The position numbers and the translations under genes were made by a program. DNA of 64,000 bases, from positions 3,410,001 to 3,474,000 of the forward strand of contig NC_057320.1 in assembly GCF_000687475.1 (NCBI RefSeq). Direction: 5' to 3'. The DNA comes from Ustilaginoidea virens. Lineage: Eukaryota > Ascomycota > Sordariomycetes > Hypocreales > Clavicipitaceae. The notes under the pieces are model-generated. The model worked only from the letters and a program-made list of their open reading frames with translations, was not told the DNA's origin and made no database searches. Shown here piece by piece: positions 11,767-22,118 of this stretch. The number at the start of each line of letters is the position of its first letter. Positions within the stretch are counted from its first letter, which is position 1.

Positions 11767-14129
11767 AATGCCAGAATGCCGCCTGCCACTACTTATATAT
11801 ATACGCAAATGGTAATAGTATATTTATTATCGTTTGCTATCTTAACCTTTATTGGTTTTTGCAGTTGCAATTGTGGAATTTTATATCTTATTAAGAAAGT
11901 ATCGTTAATTAAGTCGATATTCAAATTATTATCTATTAGGACTAAATCGTATTATACTCCTTTAATATAGGCGGTAATATATCTTAGAATAATCGCCATC
12001 TAACCCTTAGGTTTTATAATATTATTAAAGGCAATAATATAATTTATACTGCCTACTACTTATCTTTTTTTATTCTTATTATCGTTATAAAATAGTATTA
12101 TTAAGTGTGAAATAATAGCTTTTATAGTATTACTTTTCAGCTTTCGCCTATACTATATAAGGTGTAAAAGTTGGTATCTAATAATTGGCGCGACTTAGAG
12201 GAGTTATAATATATTAATAGGTATAATTATATTCTTTAAATATTACCCTAAGTCGAATAGTGGGATATTATATTCTTCTATCGCTTAGATTTTTTCTAAT
12301 TTTAATTGTCGATATAGTTATAATAATTCCTTGCGTAGTAGTTCTTATATAACTATATCCTCATTTTATATCTAATATAGAATAATCGGTAGAAGATAAA
12401 TTAGTATAGCTAGAGTTTATAATAGAACTTATAGATTTAAAAAGGGCATATTAGAGGTTCCCAAAATATATTCTAAATATAGTCGCAGTAATAGCAGTAT
12501 TTTTTAAAATTATTCTATTGTAATTTCTAGTAGTATCTATGCCTAAGCTGGAGCTTATCTATAATTAATTAGGACGATTAGTAAAAGATAAATTAGAATA
12601 GATTATCCTATAGTCTGTATCTATATTTCTAGTTTATCTTTTAGGTTTAAAAGTTCTTTAATGCGGTATTGGTTAATACTATCGAAATTTATTGCCGCTT
12701 TTAGTATATTTTTATATATTACTTTATTCGGGCCCCTTATTATTACCGGGTGATTTTCTTTTCCTCTTAATACCGCTATAGTTTTCTTATTATTTTCATC
12801 ATTAATCTTAATATAATAAGGAGAATGATATAAAATAGTTCTAATAGTATATGCTATAAGAGCTGGACGTTTTTTAAAGCCCCTTAGCAGAATATCTGCC
12901 GCATCTCTAACTGTTTGCACCAAATTAGCAATTAAAGGGGTCTATTAGTTCTTTATTAAATCTAGTTCCTTTCGTCTATTATGTTTTATTTATTCGCTAG
13001 TTTTTATCTACTATTATCGATATCTATTAAATTCAGTTAGATTAATACAATTCTTTAAGGAATATTAGTAGCCTATATGGCCCCATTCTCCGCAATTAAA
13101 ATACTAATGATAATCTGCATTTAGTTAAAATTCAGTATTCTTAGTATAAGCACTTATACTAAGTCCCGAACTTAATTCACTAGTCGATAGTATATTATCG
13201 TATTTAGATTTTCCGTATTAATTATATAGTTTTATGCCTTTAGCTAATCGCATTATATTAAAGGCCTTTAGTCGTTAGATAAAGTTAAATATCCTTTTTT
13301 CTATTTTTATATTCTATTCTATTTAATATATTATTTTCTTATCTCTTTTAGCCTATTAGTCTAGTATCATTCGAAGGGGGTCTAAACTTAAGGCTGGTTT
13401 ATTATTATCTTCTAAAGGAAGTAATTTCTTACCAGATAATACTTAGCATCTATAAATAATACTTTTTAAGTCTGATATCATTAAATCAGTTATTACTATA
13501 GTGCCTTTCTAAAGTCCTCTACTATAAAGGCAATTAGCGACTCTTTTATATAAGCATTAGTCAACCTCTCTATTAGATATACTAAGAACTATATTAGTAA
13601 GTAGTAGTTACTTATTAATAGACTTAACCTTTGCAGAAAGCTTATCTGCACGGGTTATATACACTTTTAATATTTTACCTTTCTTTCGATAGAAATCGAA
13701 AACTTCCCTTCGAATTATTACCTTAATATAAGGATCTAGATCTTTAAATTTCTTAATAAAATTTATTACTAAGTCAGACCATTTTCGTTTATTATAGTCT
13801 AAGTTTTTATACTAAATAAAGGCCTTTCCTCTTAAGCTAGTAATAAAAATATTCTTTATAATAATATCGTAGTAAGCGGTTATATAGCCGCCTACTATAG
13901 CAGATATTGCTAAATAATTATCGATATAATCCTATAGTAGTCTATCTTTAAGATATCCGGCGAACGAAATCACGCCTATTCCTATAGCTATAGGGAAAGG
14001 GGAAGGTATTATATTCTATATAATTGCCGGTTGTTTTATTAATTTGGATTCATTTATTAAGTCGGATTCTTTTATTAATTCGGCTTATACTAATTCAGAT
14101 TCTTTTGCTAATTCTCTATTAAGTTCCAT
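11767..14129 (-). mobile_element. Older LTR-retroelement relic, part A: gag, zinc knuckle and start of protease
   Basis: On the minus strand an ATG at 14,129 opens a gag-like frame with a retrotransposon-gag core (GKAF-x-xYKNLDYNKRKWSDL, then FIKKFKDLDP, around 13,740-13,850). A CX2CX4HX4C zinc knuckle lies near 13,061-13,104, with first and last Cys changed to Tyr and a Gln to stop; a 100-residue open segment follows at 12,621-12,923. It ends in a protease-like NIDLINDTFLIRY region that runs into the Copia target site at 11,766. Removing the Copia element and one ATACT continues the same frame into DILLGK at 4,374. Stops sit at expected Gln/Trp codons, pointing to heavy RIP. The exact superfamily (Gypsy favoured) is inferred. 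Confidence 0.72.
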
Positions 14130-15700
14130 TTTTAGAGGAACTAAATAAAGATATTAATAAGCAGGAAAAAATAAACTAAAAGAAAATAGATCTAATAGTG
14201 AATGAGTTTAGTATTCCTAATTATCTCTCAATTTAATAAATAATAGTCTTAAGAACTATAAGAGAGGGGTTAAAATAATGCCCTAATCTATATCTTAATC
14301 GTAAAATATAGATATTTAGATAACAGGAGGGAGGGCGGGATAAAAATCTAAATAAAAATCTAGATAGTCGATTATTAACTAACGAAAGTTTGGTATTACT
14401 GTATTTGAAAGGTTTAAAAGTTTCCACTATTAAAGACGGTTTTATAGGTTTTTAAACTTAATTAGTAAGGGAAGAAAAAAGGAGAGAAAAGGAAGAAAAA
14501 AAGAAAAAAAAAAAAAAAAAAAAGGGTTAGACTTTAAAGGGTTTAAATTATAAGTTAATTTCTTTAAAGACTAATAATTCTTTAATTATTCTACTAATTG
14601 ATTATAAAAATTATTAATAAGTTCTACAGACTATTCTACTAGATCACACTAGACTAATTCTACTAGACTCCCTAAAAGAAGAGAAAAGAAAGAAAAGTCC
14701 TCCTCTAAAAAAAAAAAAAATTCTTCCTTACATTTTACCTAAATCGTAAGTATAACCTTCTTCCTTCCTTCCCACTTTTCAAGCAATATAGCCTCACATT
14801 ATACTAAGGTAAATAGCATATTTTTATCTATAATTTCGCTACTTACCCTAACAAAATCGCCTCATCCTCAATCCAGCTTAGTTCAAATATACCTTAGTTT
14901 GTGACTTAAACTATAGGTTTCTATTGTAATCAGTAATTCTAGTAGCTCCCAACTTTAAGCCAATTTAGGTTTATATCTACCTTTATCGCTAGTAGTTCTA
15001 TTATTTATCTTAAATTGTAATCTCGTAAGGATAAAGTCGTATTAAATCGCATTTTCTTAATTTAACCATAGCCGAATTCTTCTAACCGTAGCCAGGCATT
15101 ATAGGATCTTAATTTAACTGCAGCCGAATTCTTCTGACTGCAGCTAGGTATTGCAAGAGTGACCGCAGCCACTAAATTCGATATAGACCCTTATACGCAG
15201 TTATTAGTCTAATCATTCGATTTAACTACAGCTGAATTTTCTTCTTCTGACCGCAGCCAAGGACTCTATAGGCCTTCACGCGCAGCTATAGACCTGACCT
15301 AACTGCAGTTAGGATTTTTCTGACCGCAGCTAGGAACTCTATAGGCCTTCACACGCAGCTATAGACCTGACCTAACCGCAGCTAGGATTTTTTTTGCATT
15401 ATAATTATAATTATTCGGTCGTTTGTAGTATTTAGTTTCAAAAAAAAAAAGGGTTTATGACGTTCCGTACTAGTATGGATGTCCTAACGGAAAGTAAAAA
15501 TTCGCAGATCGGATGCTTAAACCGGGTATACGAGACTTAAAAAAAAAAAAAAACCTTAAGAAGAAGAAGAAGAAGAAGATTAAGAGGATAAAAAAGTAAA
15601 TATAATAACGTCGCAGAGAATATGAAGTCCCAGTCTCATCACCATGAATTCTTTCCACTGACCATGGGGCCAAAATGTGTTATGTAGGAGGGTTGCTTTT
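14130..15700. repeat. AT-rich, gene-free stretch with degenerate tandem repeats
   Basis: No reading frame is supported. There are A-rich runs at about 14,490-14,525 and 14,705-14,720. Between about 15,063 and 15,390 are repeated CCGCAGC-containing units, clearest as two near-identical copies of about 70 bp (from about 15,255 and 15,320) sharing CTATAGGCCTTCAC and CTATAGACCTGACCTAAC. This may be the leader and LTR of the older minus-strand relic. The composition shifts sharply to ordinary GC near 15,680-15,720. Confidence 0.55.
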
Positions 15701-17834
15701 CGAGCTAATCTAATCTAAAACCCCCCACTATTTATCCCTTCAACAGCACCCGCAACCGCAGCGCTGACGCATACATACAACGAACGGGCTTTTGACGACC
15801 GTCGGCCCAGGGGCTGAGGCCGCCTTCCGTCTGGCCTTGTGGCTTGCTTGCTCGACGCGGGCGTGGCGTTGCGATGCGTTGCGATGCCAAAGAAACGAAC
15901 GATGATGCTTTCGATCCATCGCACCGTCCACAGACTACGTGAAACCATCCATTCTCCAATTCTGGCTCGCATGGGCCATGTCCGAGCTGCACAAAGGCAT
16001 GATGATGGAAAGGAAAATTGGTGGGGGGGGGACAATGAGGCTACTTTGGCTCTCTCTCTCTCTCTCTGTCTCTGTCTTTTTATTTTTCTTTTCCGTGTCC
16101 AGACTCGGTACTCCGTGATGGGTCCGCACCAGACAACCTTTTTGAAATGACTCACAAGAGCAGCTGGGGTTCCATTCGGGACTCCCCTGGTCCAGCCTGG
16201 TTGCTGCATGTCTCTGCTTTGCTGTCTCGTCCGCTCACTAATTTGGCTGGCTGCTTGTTCCTGCATTATGTACCACATATGCAGCAGCACCACCAGCAGC
16301 ACCACCAGCAGCACCACCAGCAGCACCATCAGCATCAGCACTCCGTCAGTCTGCAATACGTACGCAGGAGCAAGTAGTAGTAGCAGCAGCAGCCACATGG
16401 TCCGGACTCCGGATTGACAGGGGAGAGTGGGGATGCCGCAATCACGGCAAAACGCATAACGCCCACTCCCAAACCCAAACCTCTCGGTCCCGTCATCCGA
16501 TGGCTCAGAACTTCAGAATGCCTGATATGCTCCTCCGTTGGGGGCTACCGAAAAGAGGACCGGGCGAAACGTTTCGGCAGAGCAGAAACAAAGGAACAAA
16601 AAAAATATCCAGCGCCACAAGTGACGAGAATGACTGCCGGGTGTCCATTCAGCTTCGCGGCAGGAGAGAACATTGAACCAAACAACTTTGCGTGAGGATG
16701 GACGCATCCGGTGTGTTTGGTTCGACTCTGAAACATGGCCGGCTCCTGGTCCAGTTGGCATCATGGGCGTGTCTGGCTGGCGTGTCTGGCGTGTCTGGCC
16801 TTTTGCCAATGACGTGTGCTGCCATGATGATGATGGGCGCTGGTACAGAAAAATTGCGTGTCGTGTCCCTTGCCGTTGATTCCTCCCCACTCTTGGACGG
16901 CGCGGCGCATCCAACTTGGACGCGAAGGTCGTAGTTTGCACCTGGTGCCTGGTTTGTCAGGCGCTCATGGTGGTGACGTGGTTGAATCCCGACTGGCTGG
17001 ATGCCATTGCGGGTTGCGGCGGCTGCGCAGCCAAGAAACACGAGAACATTAGTAACATGACCGACTTGACGGACGCCAGGGCAAGAAATGATGAAATGAA
17101 ACGCACCCATCCACGGATGGTCAGGAGTGGGGGAGTGCAGACAGACTTGTCGTGGCCAGCCGTGGGTAAGCTGGGAAAGTACTGTACATGTGTACCTAAT
17201 TTATCGATAGCCACACGTGGGCTACAAAGGCCTGGCCCGCGGCGGCCGATGGACTGTATCTGGTCATGTCTATATCTGGTGGCTTGCACAACGGCGCTGT
17301 CATGATAATGTCCCCAGCCGATTCTAGCGCCATAACTTGCCCGGCTAGGGGCTGGGTTAACGGTCTGGTGCAGCCCAGCACATTACGGCTGGGAGCAGCC
17401 TGGCCAGCGTTGAACTTTGAAGGCATTGATCAATGAATGATTCGATGGATCCCCGCTTGTTTCATGGGGCTGGGCTGGCCCCATTCATTCAATCATCAAT
17501 GCCACTCCCGGAAGTTGGGACCTGAAATCATGGCGATGCAGGGCAAACATTTCAAAACATCAAGCTGATAGGCAGCCCTACCTTTTCCACTAGAGCGGCA
17601 GTGCCGTCATTTCCTTTCCTTTCCTCTCCTTTCCTTTCCTTCCTCTTCTTTCCTTTCCTTCCTCTTCTTTCCTCCTCTCTTCTCTTTTCTTTTCCTTTCT
17701 CTTTTCAGCGTTTCTACAAGCTGCCGCCGGTAACGCGATGCTTGGTCCATGGCGTCGACAAGGCTTGAAGCAGCAGCAGCGGCAGCAGCAGCAGCAGTGA
17801 TTTGCCACACCCAGCGGGCGGAAGAGACTACATA
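15701..17834. other. Gene-free stretch of ordinary composition with microsatellites
   Basis: I see no protein family in any frame. Low-complexity runs are a 12-bp AGCAGCACCACC array at about 16,280-16,345, a CT run near 16,050-16,070, and a TTTCC/TTCCT pyrimidine tract at about 17,608-17,705. Short open frames here translate these repeats or lack family resemblance. Confidence 0.5.
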
Positions 17835-17902
17835 TCAACCGACCTGTGCCCCCCCCTTGTCATTCGACCCCCCCATAATAACTTAACTGACCTGACCAAT
17901 GC
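17835..17902 (+). repeat. Left arm of a 68-bp inverted repeat
   Basis: Starts TCAACCGACCTGTG and ends CTGACCAATGC. The reverse complement of 19,011-19,078 matches at 65 of 68 positions without gaps. The arms lie 1,108 bp apart and enclose the satellite and the TRIM. I find no clear target duplication outside the arms. Confidence 0.9.
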
Positions 17903-17959
17903 TCTTTCCTAATATAGAGATACGCTAATAAAGAGTAGTGGATCCGTTAATCTACAGTA

Positions 17960-18595
17960 GCCACTAGACTATAAGTATCTTTATATATATTTTTCTATAG
18001 AAAGTGACTTCTATTATATTTCTATTTAGTATCCCTACCTAAGAACCTAGTATTAGAAGAAAATCAAGTACCTTTATATAGACTTTTCTATAGAAAGCGA
18101 CTTCCTTTCTTTTTATTAGGTACGTACCTCTTGGGTACTTAGGTACTATAGTAGAAAGAAGTACCTTTATATATATTTTTCTATATAAAGTGACTTTTAG
18201 AACCTCTATTAAGTACCTTAGGTACCAGGTAGGTAGGTAGGTACCTAGGTTCTAGAAATAGAAAGAGAGGTACCCTTATATATATATTTCTATATAAAGT
18301 GACTTCTTTAACTTCTCTCACTAGGTACCCCTACCTAAGAACTTAGTAAAAAAAGTAGAGAAAGTACTTTCCTGTATTATTTTCTTTATAAAGTGACTTC
18401 ATTAATATCTTTTATTAGGTACCCTTACGTAAGAACCTAATAAAACAGCAGAGAAAGTACTTCTCCCTATACTTTTCTATGGAAAGCGACTTCTTTAATT
18501 TCTTTTACTAGGTACCCCTACCTAAGAACCTAGTAAAATATCCGAGAAAGTACTTCTCTATATAGTTTTCTATATAAAGTGACCTGACCCACTAT
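17960..18595 (+). repeat. Seven-copy satellite with a period of about 93 bp
   Basis: The core TTCTATAxAAAGTGACTT recurs with its AAAGxGACxT at 18,001, 18,094, 18,187, 18,297, 18,390, 18,483 and 18,576. Spacings are 93, 93, 110, 93, 93 and 93 bp. Between cores lie GTACC-rich palindromic segments such as TAGGTACC and CTACCTAAGAACCTAGTA. The array is AT-rich and does not code. It sits inside the 68-bp inverted repeat. Confidence 0.85.
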
Positions 18596-18627
18596 TCCCT
18601 AATAAACTAATTATATTAAGAGTATAG

Positions 18628-18999
18628 TGTTGCACCAAAAGTGTGACGCCACACAATGTGTGACTTTATTGGGTATTATGTACTGCGATACACCCCCCAG
18701 TTTTGCTAGCTAGGTCAATAGGTAGTAAGCTGATACACTTCACTACATTAAGGGAATATTTCTTAAGTGCATAACCCCATTATAGCACTTTTTAGAGCTT
18801 AGCTACTGGGTTTGGGTGTGGTTGGTTACTAATGATCTGACCAGGATTCGAACCTACAGCCTTGACCCACGTGCAATTTGCACAGATATTAGGAAGTTAC
18901 AGGTTTTGGTAAGACCTTCCCTCCCGGGCTCATAACTGTTGCACCAAAAGTGTGACGCCACTCAATGTGTGACTTTATTGGGTATTATGTACTGCGATA
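18628..18999 (-). mobile_element. TRIM (terminal-repeat retrotransposon in miniature), 372 bp, with half-tRNA-iMet primer site
   Basis: Two 63-bp direct repeats (18,628-18,690 and 18,937-18,999) differ at one base and are flanked by a perfect 5-bp duplication TATAG (18,623-18,627 and 19,000-19,004). On the minus strand the first repeat is followed by GTTATGAGCCCGG, complementary to the initiator tRNA-Met anticodon arm (the primer type used by Copia). The second repeat is preceded by ACTGGGGGGTG, a purine tract. Each repeat carries AATAAA on the minus strand. The 246-bp interior has no frame but holds a perfect Pol III B-box-like GGTTCGAATCC (18,844-18,854, minus). It is non-autonomous and would need Copia enzymes in trans (inference). 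Confidence 0.85.
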
Positions 19000-19010
19000 T
19001 ATAGCCCACA

Positions 19011-19078
19011 GCAATGGTCAGGTCAGTTAAGTTATTATGGGGGGGTCGGATGACAAGGGGGGGACACAGGTCGGTTGA
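19011..19078 (-). repeat. Right arm of the 68-bp inverted repeat
   Basis: Reverse complement of 17,835-17,902 with three mismatches. Six bases separate its inner end from the TRIM target duplication. Confidence 0.9.
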
Positions 19079-19235
19079 CCTGTACCCTCCGGGCGGAACC
19101 GAACTTGACTCATAGCGCAAGACCGGTGCATCCTTTCCCGCTGCCAAGGCCAAGGAGCGAAGTTGGACGCATTAAATCGAGCCTATTTGCTCCATGATGA
19201 CGACTCAAGGGATGGTCGCAGTACTCGGTGCCTTT

Positions 19236-19268
<33 letters not shown>

Positions 19269-19648
19269 TAGGGGAATGAGCCTGGCCTGGCTGGCTGGCT
19301 GGCTGGCTGGCTTGAAAGGGCCAGAGCCCAGGGCGGACAAGGCGGCCCAATCAGATTGACATGGTCATGGCTTGTTGTTCGCCCGCCCCCCCTTCCCACC
19401 CCCTTGTCTTCCCGTCTGGTTGTTCCTCGCCGTGACAGCCCCTCGGCACAACCCAGCGGACTTGACGGCCCGACAGTGACACCTCGACCGCCTCGTCCCT
19501 CCGAGTCGACAAGCTTTCCATCCATGTCAAGATTCGTGCCTGGCTTTGCTGGCTGCCATGCCACCTTGAACCTTGTGCCGCATCAGCAACTCGGGGACAA
19601 GACTTCTTTGGCTCGCAGACCTTGGCTCGCAGACCTTGTCGCCCAGCC
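19079..19648. other. Upstream region of ERV2
   Basis: No gene is visible. It contains a TTC microsatellite at about 19,229-19,269 and a GGCT array at about 19,282-19,312. It presumably carries the ERV2 promoter, but I recognise no specific site. Confidence 0.4.
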
Positions 19649-20527
19649 ATGGCACGTCGGCAGCATCTCAGCTTGACCATGCTCTTGGCCGTCGTCGTCT
19701 TTTTCAGCATAACCTATCTCTTCGGCACCTCAGGGGCTCGCCATGCTGTCTTGTCCTCGAACAAGTCCAGTCGCGACACCCAGCCCGCCGACGCCGCCGC
19801 CGCCGCCGCCGACCCAAAATCAACGGCGCCGCCACCAGCAGAACCCAAATCCGACTTGAAGATCGACTTGGATTCGATACCCGACCTGTCCGACGGCGAC
19901 TCCATCGCCCCAAAGCTGGAAAACGCGACCCTCAAGTGCGTCTTGTTCCCGTTGCTTCCACTCCTGCTTCCACTCCTGCTTTCCCCTTCCGCTTCCACTC
20001 CTGCTCCTCCGCCCGTCATGTCGCCTCTCGGCCTGCCTGTCACACGTCCCCCTCTCCCCAAATCCTGCTTGCTCCTCCTGCGCTGCTGACTACTTCATGA
20101 CAGAGCCGAACTTGGCCGGGCCACGTGGAAGTTTCTGCACACCATGGTTGCCAAATTCCCCGACAAACCCACCGACAACGATCGCAAAACCCTCGAGTCC
20201 TTCTTCCACCTCTTCGGGCGACTATATCCTTGTGGCGATTGCGCGCGCCACTTTCGAGAGATGCTGAGCAAGCACCCTCCCCAAACGAGCAGTCGCAACG
20301 CTGCAGCCGGGTGGCTCTGTGCCGTGCACAACATTGTCAATCAACGATTGGACAAGGCCCTGTTTGACTGCACCAAAATCGGGGACTTTTACGACTGCGG
20401 ATGTGCTGACGACGACAACAAAGCCAAGGCGGGTGCCAAGGACAAGAGGGAGGCGACTGAGGCTGATGGAAATGCGGCATTGAGCAAGCCGTTGAGCAGC
20501 AAGCTGGCAGATGCGAACATATCATAG
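19649..20527 (+). CDS. ERV2: Erv2-type FAD-linked sulfhydryl oxidase of the endoplasmic reticulum
   Basis: Erv2 oxidises thiols to disulfides with FAD and O2 in the ER lumen, supplying oxidising power to protein disulfide isomerase. Exons 19,649-19,935 and 20,104-20,527 give 236 residues; the 168-nt intron is GT-AG. A hydrophobic signal anchor spans residues 8-26, followed by an Ala/Pro-rich low-complexity linker. The Erv/ALR domain begins at LGRATWKFLHTM (about 99-110). The catalytic CxxC is C139-GD-C142 (YPCGDC), the structural pair C168/C185, and the FAD-contact helix WLCAVHNIVN. The C-terminal C194-G-C196 shuttle pair is typical of Erv2, not of mitochondrial Erv1. The ATG at 19,649 puts the signal anchor at the N-terminus. 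The next gene, PRE3, is on the same strand 561 bp on. Confidence 0.93.
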
Positions 20528-21088
20528 CCTATTTCGTCTACTCTTTTTTTTTTTTTTTTTTCGTTAACTTTTATTCTTTTTTTCCCCTAACGCATAGACT
20601 GTAAATACATGTTTATATTTTGTTGCAAAATATCATGGCTGTCGTTCAAAGCCCGAGTGCATTACATGCCCAGCTTGGCTTGGTATTCTCTAGATTGGAC
20701 CGCCTTCAACAACCGAAACGAAAAATAAATCAAGAAATGGATATGAAAAAAAGAAGAGAAATTACAAGACTTATCATTGTAATCCGTTTCATACACATGT
20801 TGATCGCATTGCCGACTTTTCTTCAAAAGGAAGAACGAAACGACTTTCGCCTGCATCACGTGCCGCATCATGTGACAGCCCCGTGAGGCTGCGTGGTCGG
20901 GGAGCTGCCTATGTGAGCTTGCAGACATGCATGCTTGCTTAGCTACCCACTGCGTTCTTAAGCAAGCAACAAGCCATTGAACAACGTCGTCAACCGATAC
21001 TCTCCCCCCTTCCCCCCCCCAATCACTTGCCAGACAACACGCGAAGCATTCCCCTGATCTATTCAACCAGGTCCTCGAACTCGGAATA
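20528..21088. other. Intergenic region between ERV2 and PRE3
   Basis: A T-run of about 18 follows the ERV2 stop (about 20,544-20,562). No gene or recognised site is seen in the rest. Confidence 0.4.
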
Positions 21089-22118
21089 ATGGAATTCGGC
21101 CACAAAGGCGTATTGAACGAAGGTGAGCCTCTGAGGACGGCGCTGCCACCGCTGCCAACGCTCTCCAGATACTGAGGCGACTTGACTAGATGGCATCCAC
21201 GTGGACATGGAGCGCCTCAAGAAGGGCGAGGTAAAGTAAGCATATGAAATCTGAGCACTAGCGCACAGCACGAGAGACGCGTGCTAACCATGTTGTAGTT
21301 TGGGAACCTCCATGTAAGACGCAGCCGCTCGACTCGGACGGAGGGCCCCTCGCATTCTGACCAGGAAACATAGCATGGCGGTCACCTTCAAAGACGGCGT
21401 CATTCTTGGTATGCTGCGACACGGCAACGCGTGTCACGCGCGGAAGGGCTGACCGCCGTTGGCAGGTGCTGATTCACGAACAACCACTGGGGCTTACATT
21501 GCGAACCGAGTGACGGATAAGCTGACGAGGGTGCACGACACCATCTGGTGCTGCCGGTCCGGCTCAGCGGCAGACACCCAAGCTGTCGCCGACATTGTTC
21601 AGTATCAACTGGGGTTGTTCGCCATGCAAAGCGGCAAGCCGCCCACGACGCAGACAGCCGCGTCCATCTTTCAAGAGATGTGCTATGCCAACAAGGACAG
21701 ACTATCGTAGGTCAACACCGCCTCCCCGCTTCCCACGGCTGGGGGTCGACCCTTGTGCGCCTAAGAGGAACACGCATCTCATTGACGACGCTCGTGCAGT
21801 GCCGGACTCATCATCGCTGGCTGGGACGAGCGTTTCGGCGGCCAGGTGTATTCGATCCCTCTGGGCGGCTCTTTGCACAAGCAAGCCTACGCCATCGGTG
21901 GCTCTGGTTCCACATACATCTACGGCTACTGCGATGCCCACTGGAAGGAAGGGATGGACGAGAAAGAGGCCGTCGAGTTCGTCAAGGGCGCATTAAGGGA
22001 GGCCATCAAGTGGGATGGCAGCTCAGGTGGTGTCATCCGGATGGTGGTGCTAACAAAAGAGGGCGCTGACCGGCACCTGTATCTACCGGACTCTGAGTAT
22101 AAGATTCGGCACGAGTAA
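21089..22118 (+). CDS. PRE3: 20S proteasome catalytic subunit beta1 (caspase-like)
   Basis: The beta1 subunit carries post-acidic (caspase-like) activity in the 20S core. Six exons give 229 residues: 21,089-21,122, 21,190-21,235, 21,299-21,313, 21,374-21,408, 21,466-21,706 and 21,800-22,118. The propeptide [13 protein letters not shown]... is removed before Thr30 (NLG-TSIMAV), the N-terminal nucleophile. In mature numbering Asp17 (GADSRTTTG) and Lys33 (VTDK) complete the active site. The C-terminal half shows [11 protein letters not shown], the [11 protein letters not shown] loop and RMVVLTKEG. Exon 3 is only 15 nt and encodes the NLGTS segment that includes the catalytic Thr. The GT-AG junctions are phase-consistent throughout. 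Introns cluster in the first third, as is common in fungal genes. Confidence 0.95.

Noticed and set aside
15660..15700. LTR boundary at TGTTATGTAGGAGG
   Set aside because: It coincides with the composition change and resembles an LTR start, but no second copy lies in the window and no target duplication could be matched.
15715..16398. 227-residue minus-strand frame
   Set aside because: Its Leu/Val-rich start is the translation of the AGCAGCACCACC array and the rest shows no domain or codon signal.
18835..18936. tRNA gene
   Set aside because: The B-box is perfect, but no acceptor stem, anticodon arm or A-box pairs up, and it lies inside the TRIM interior.
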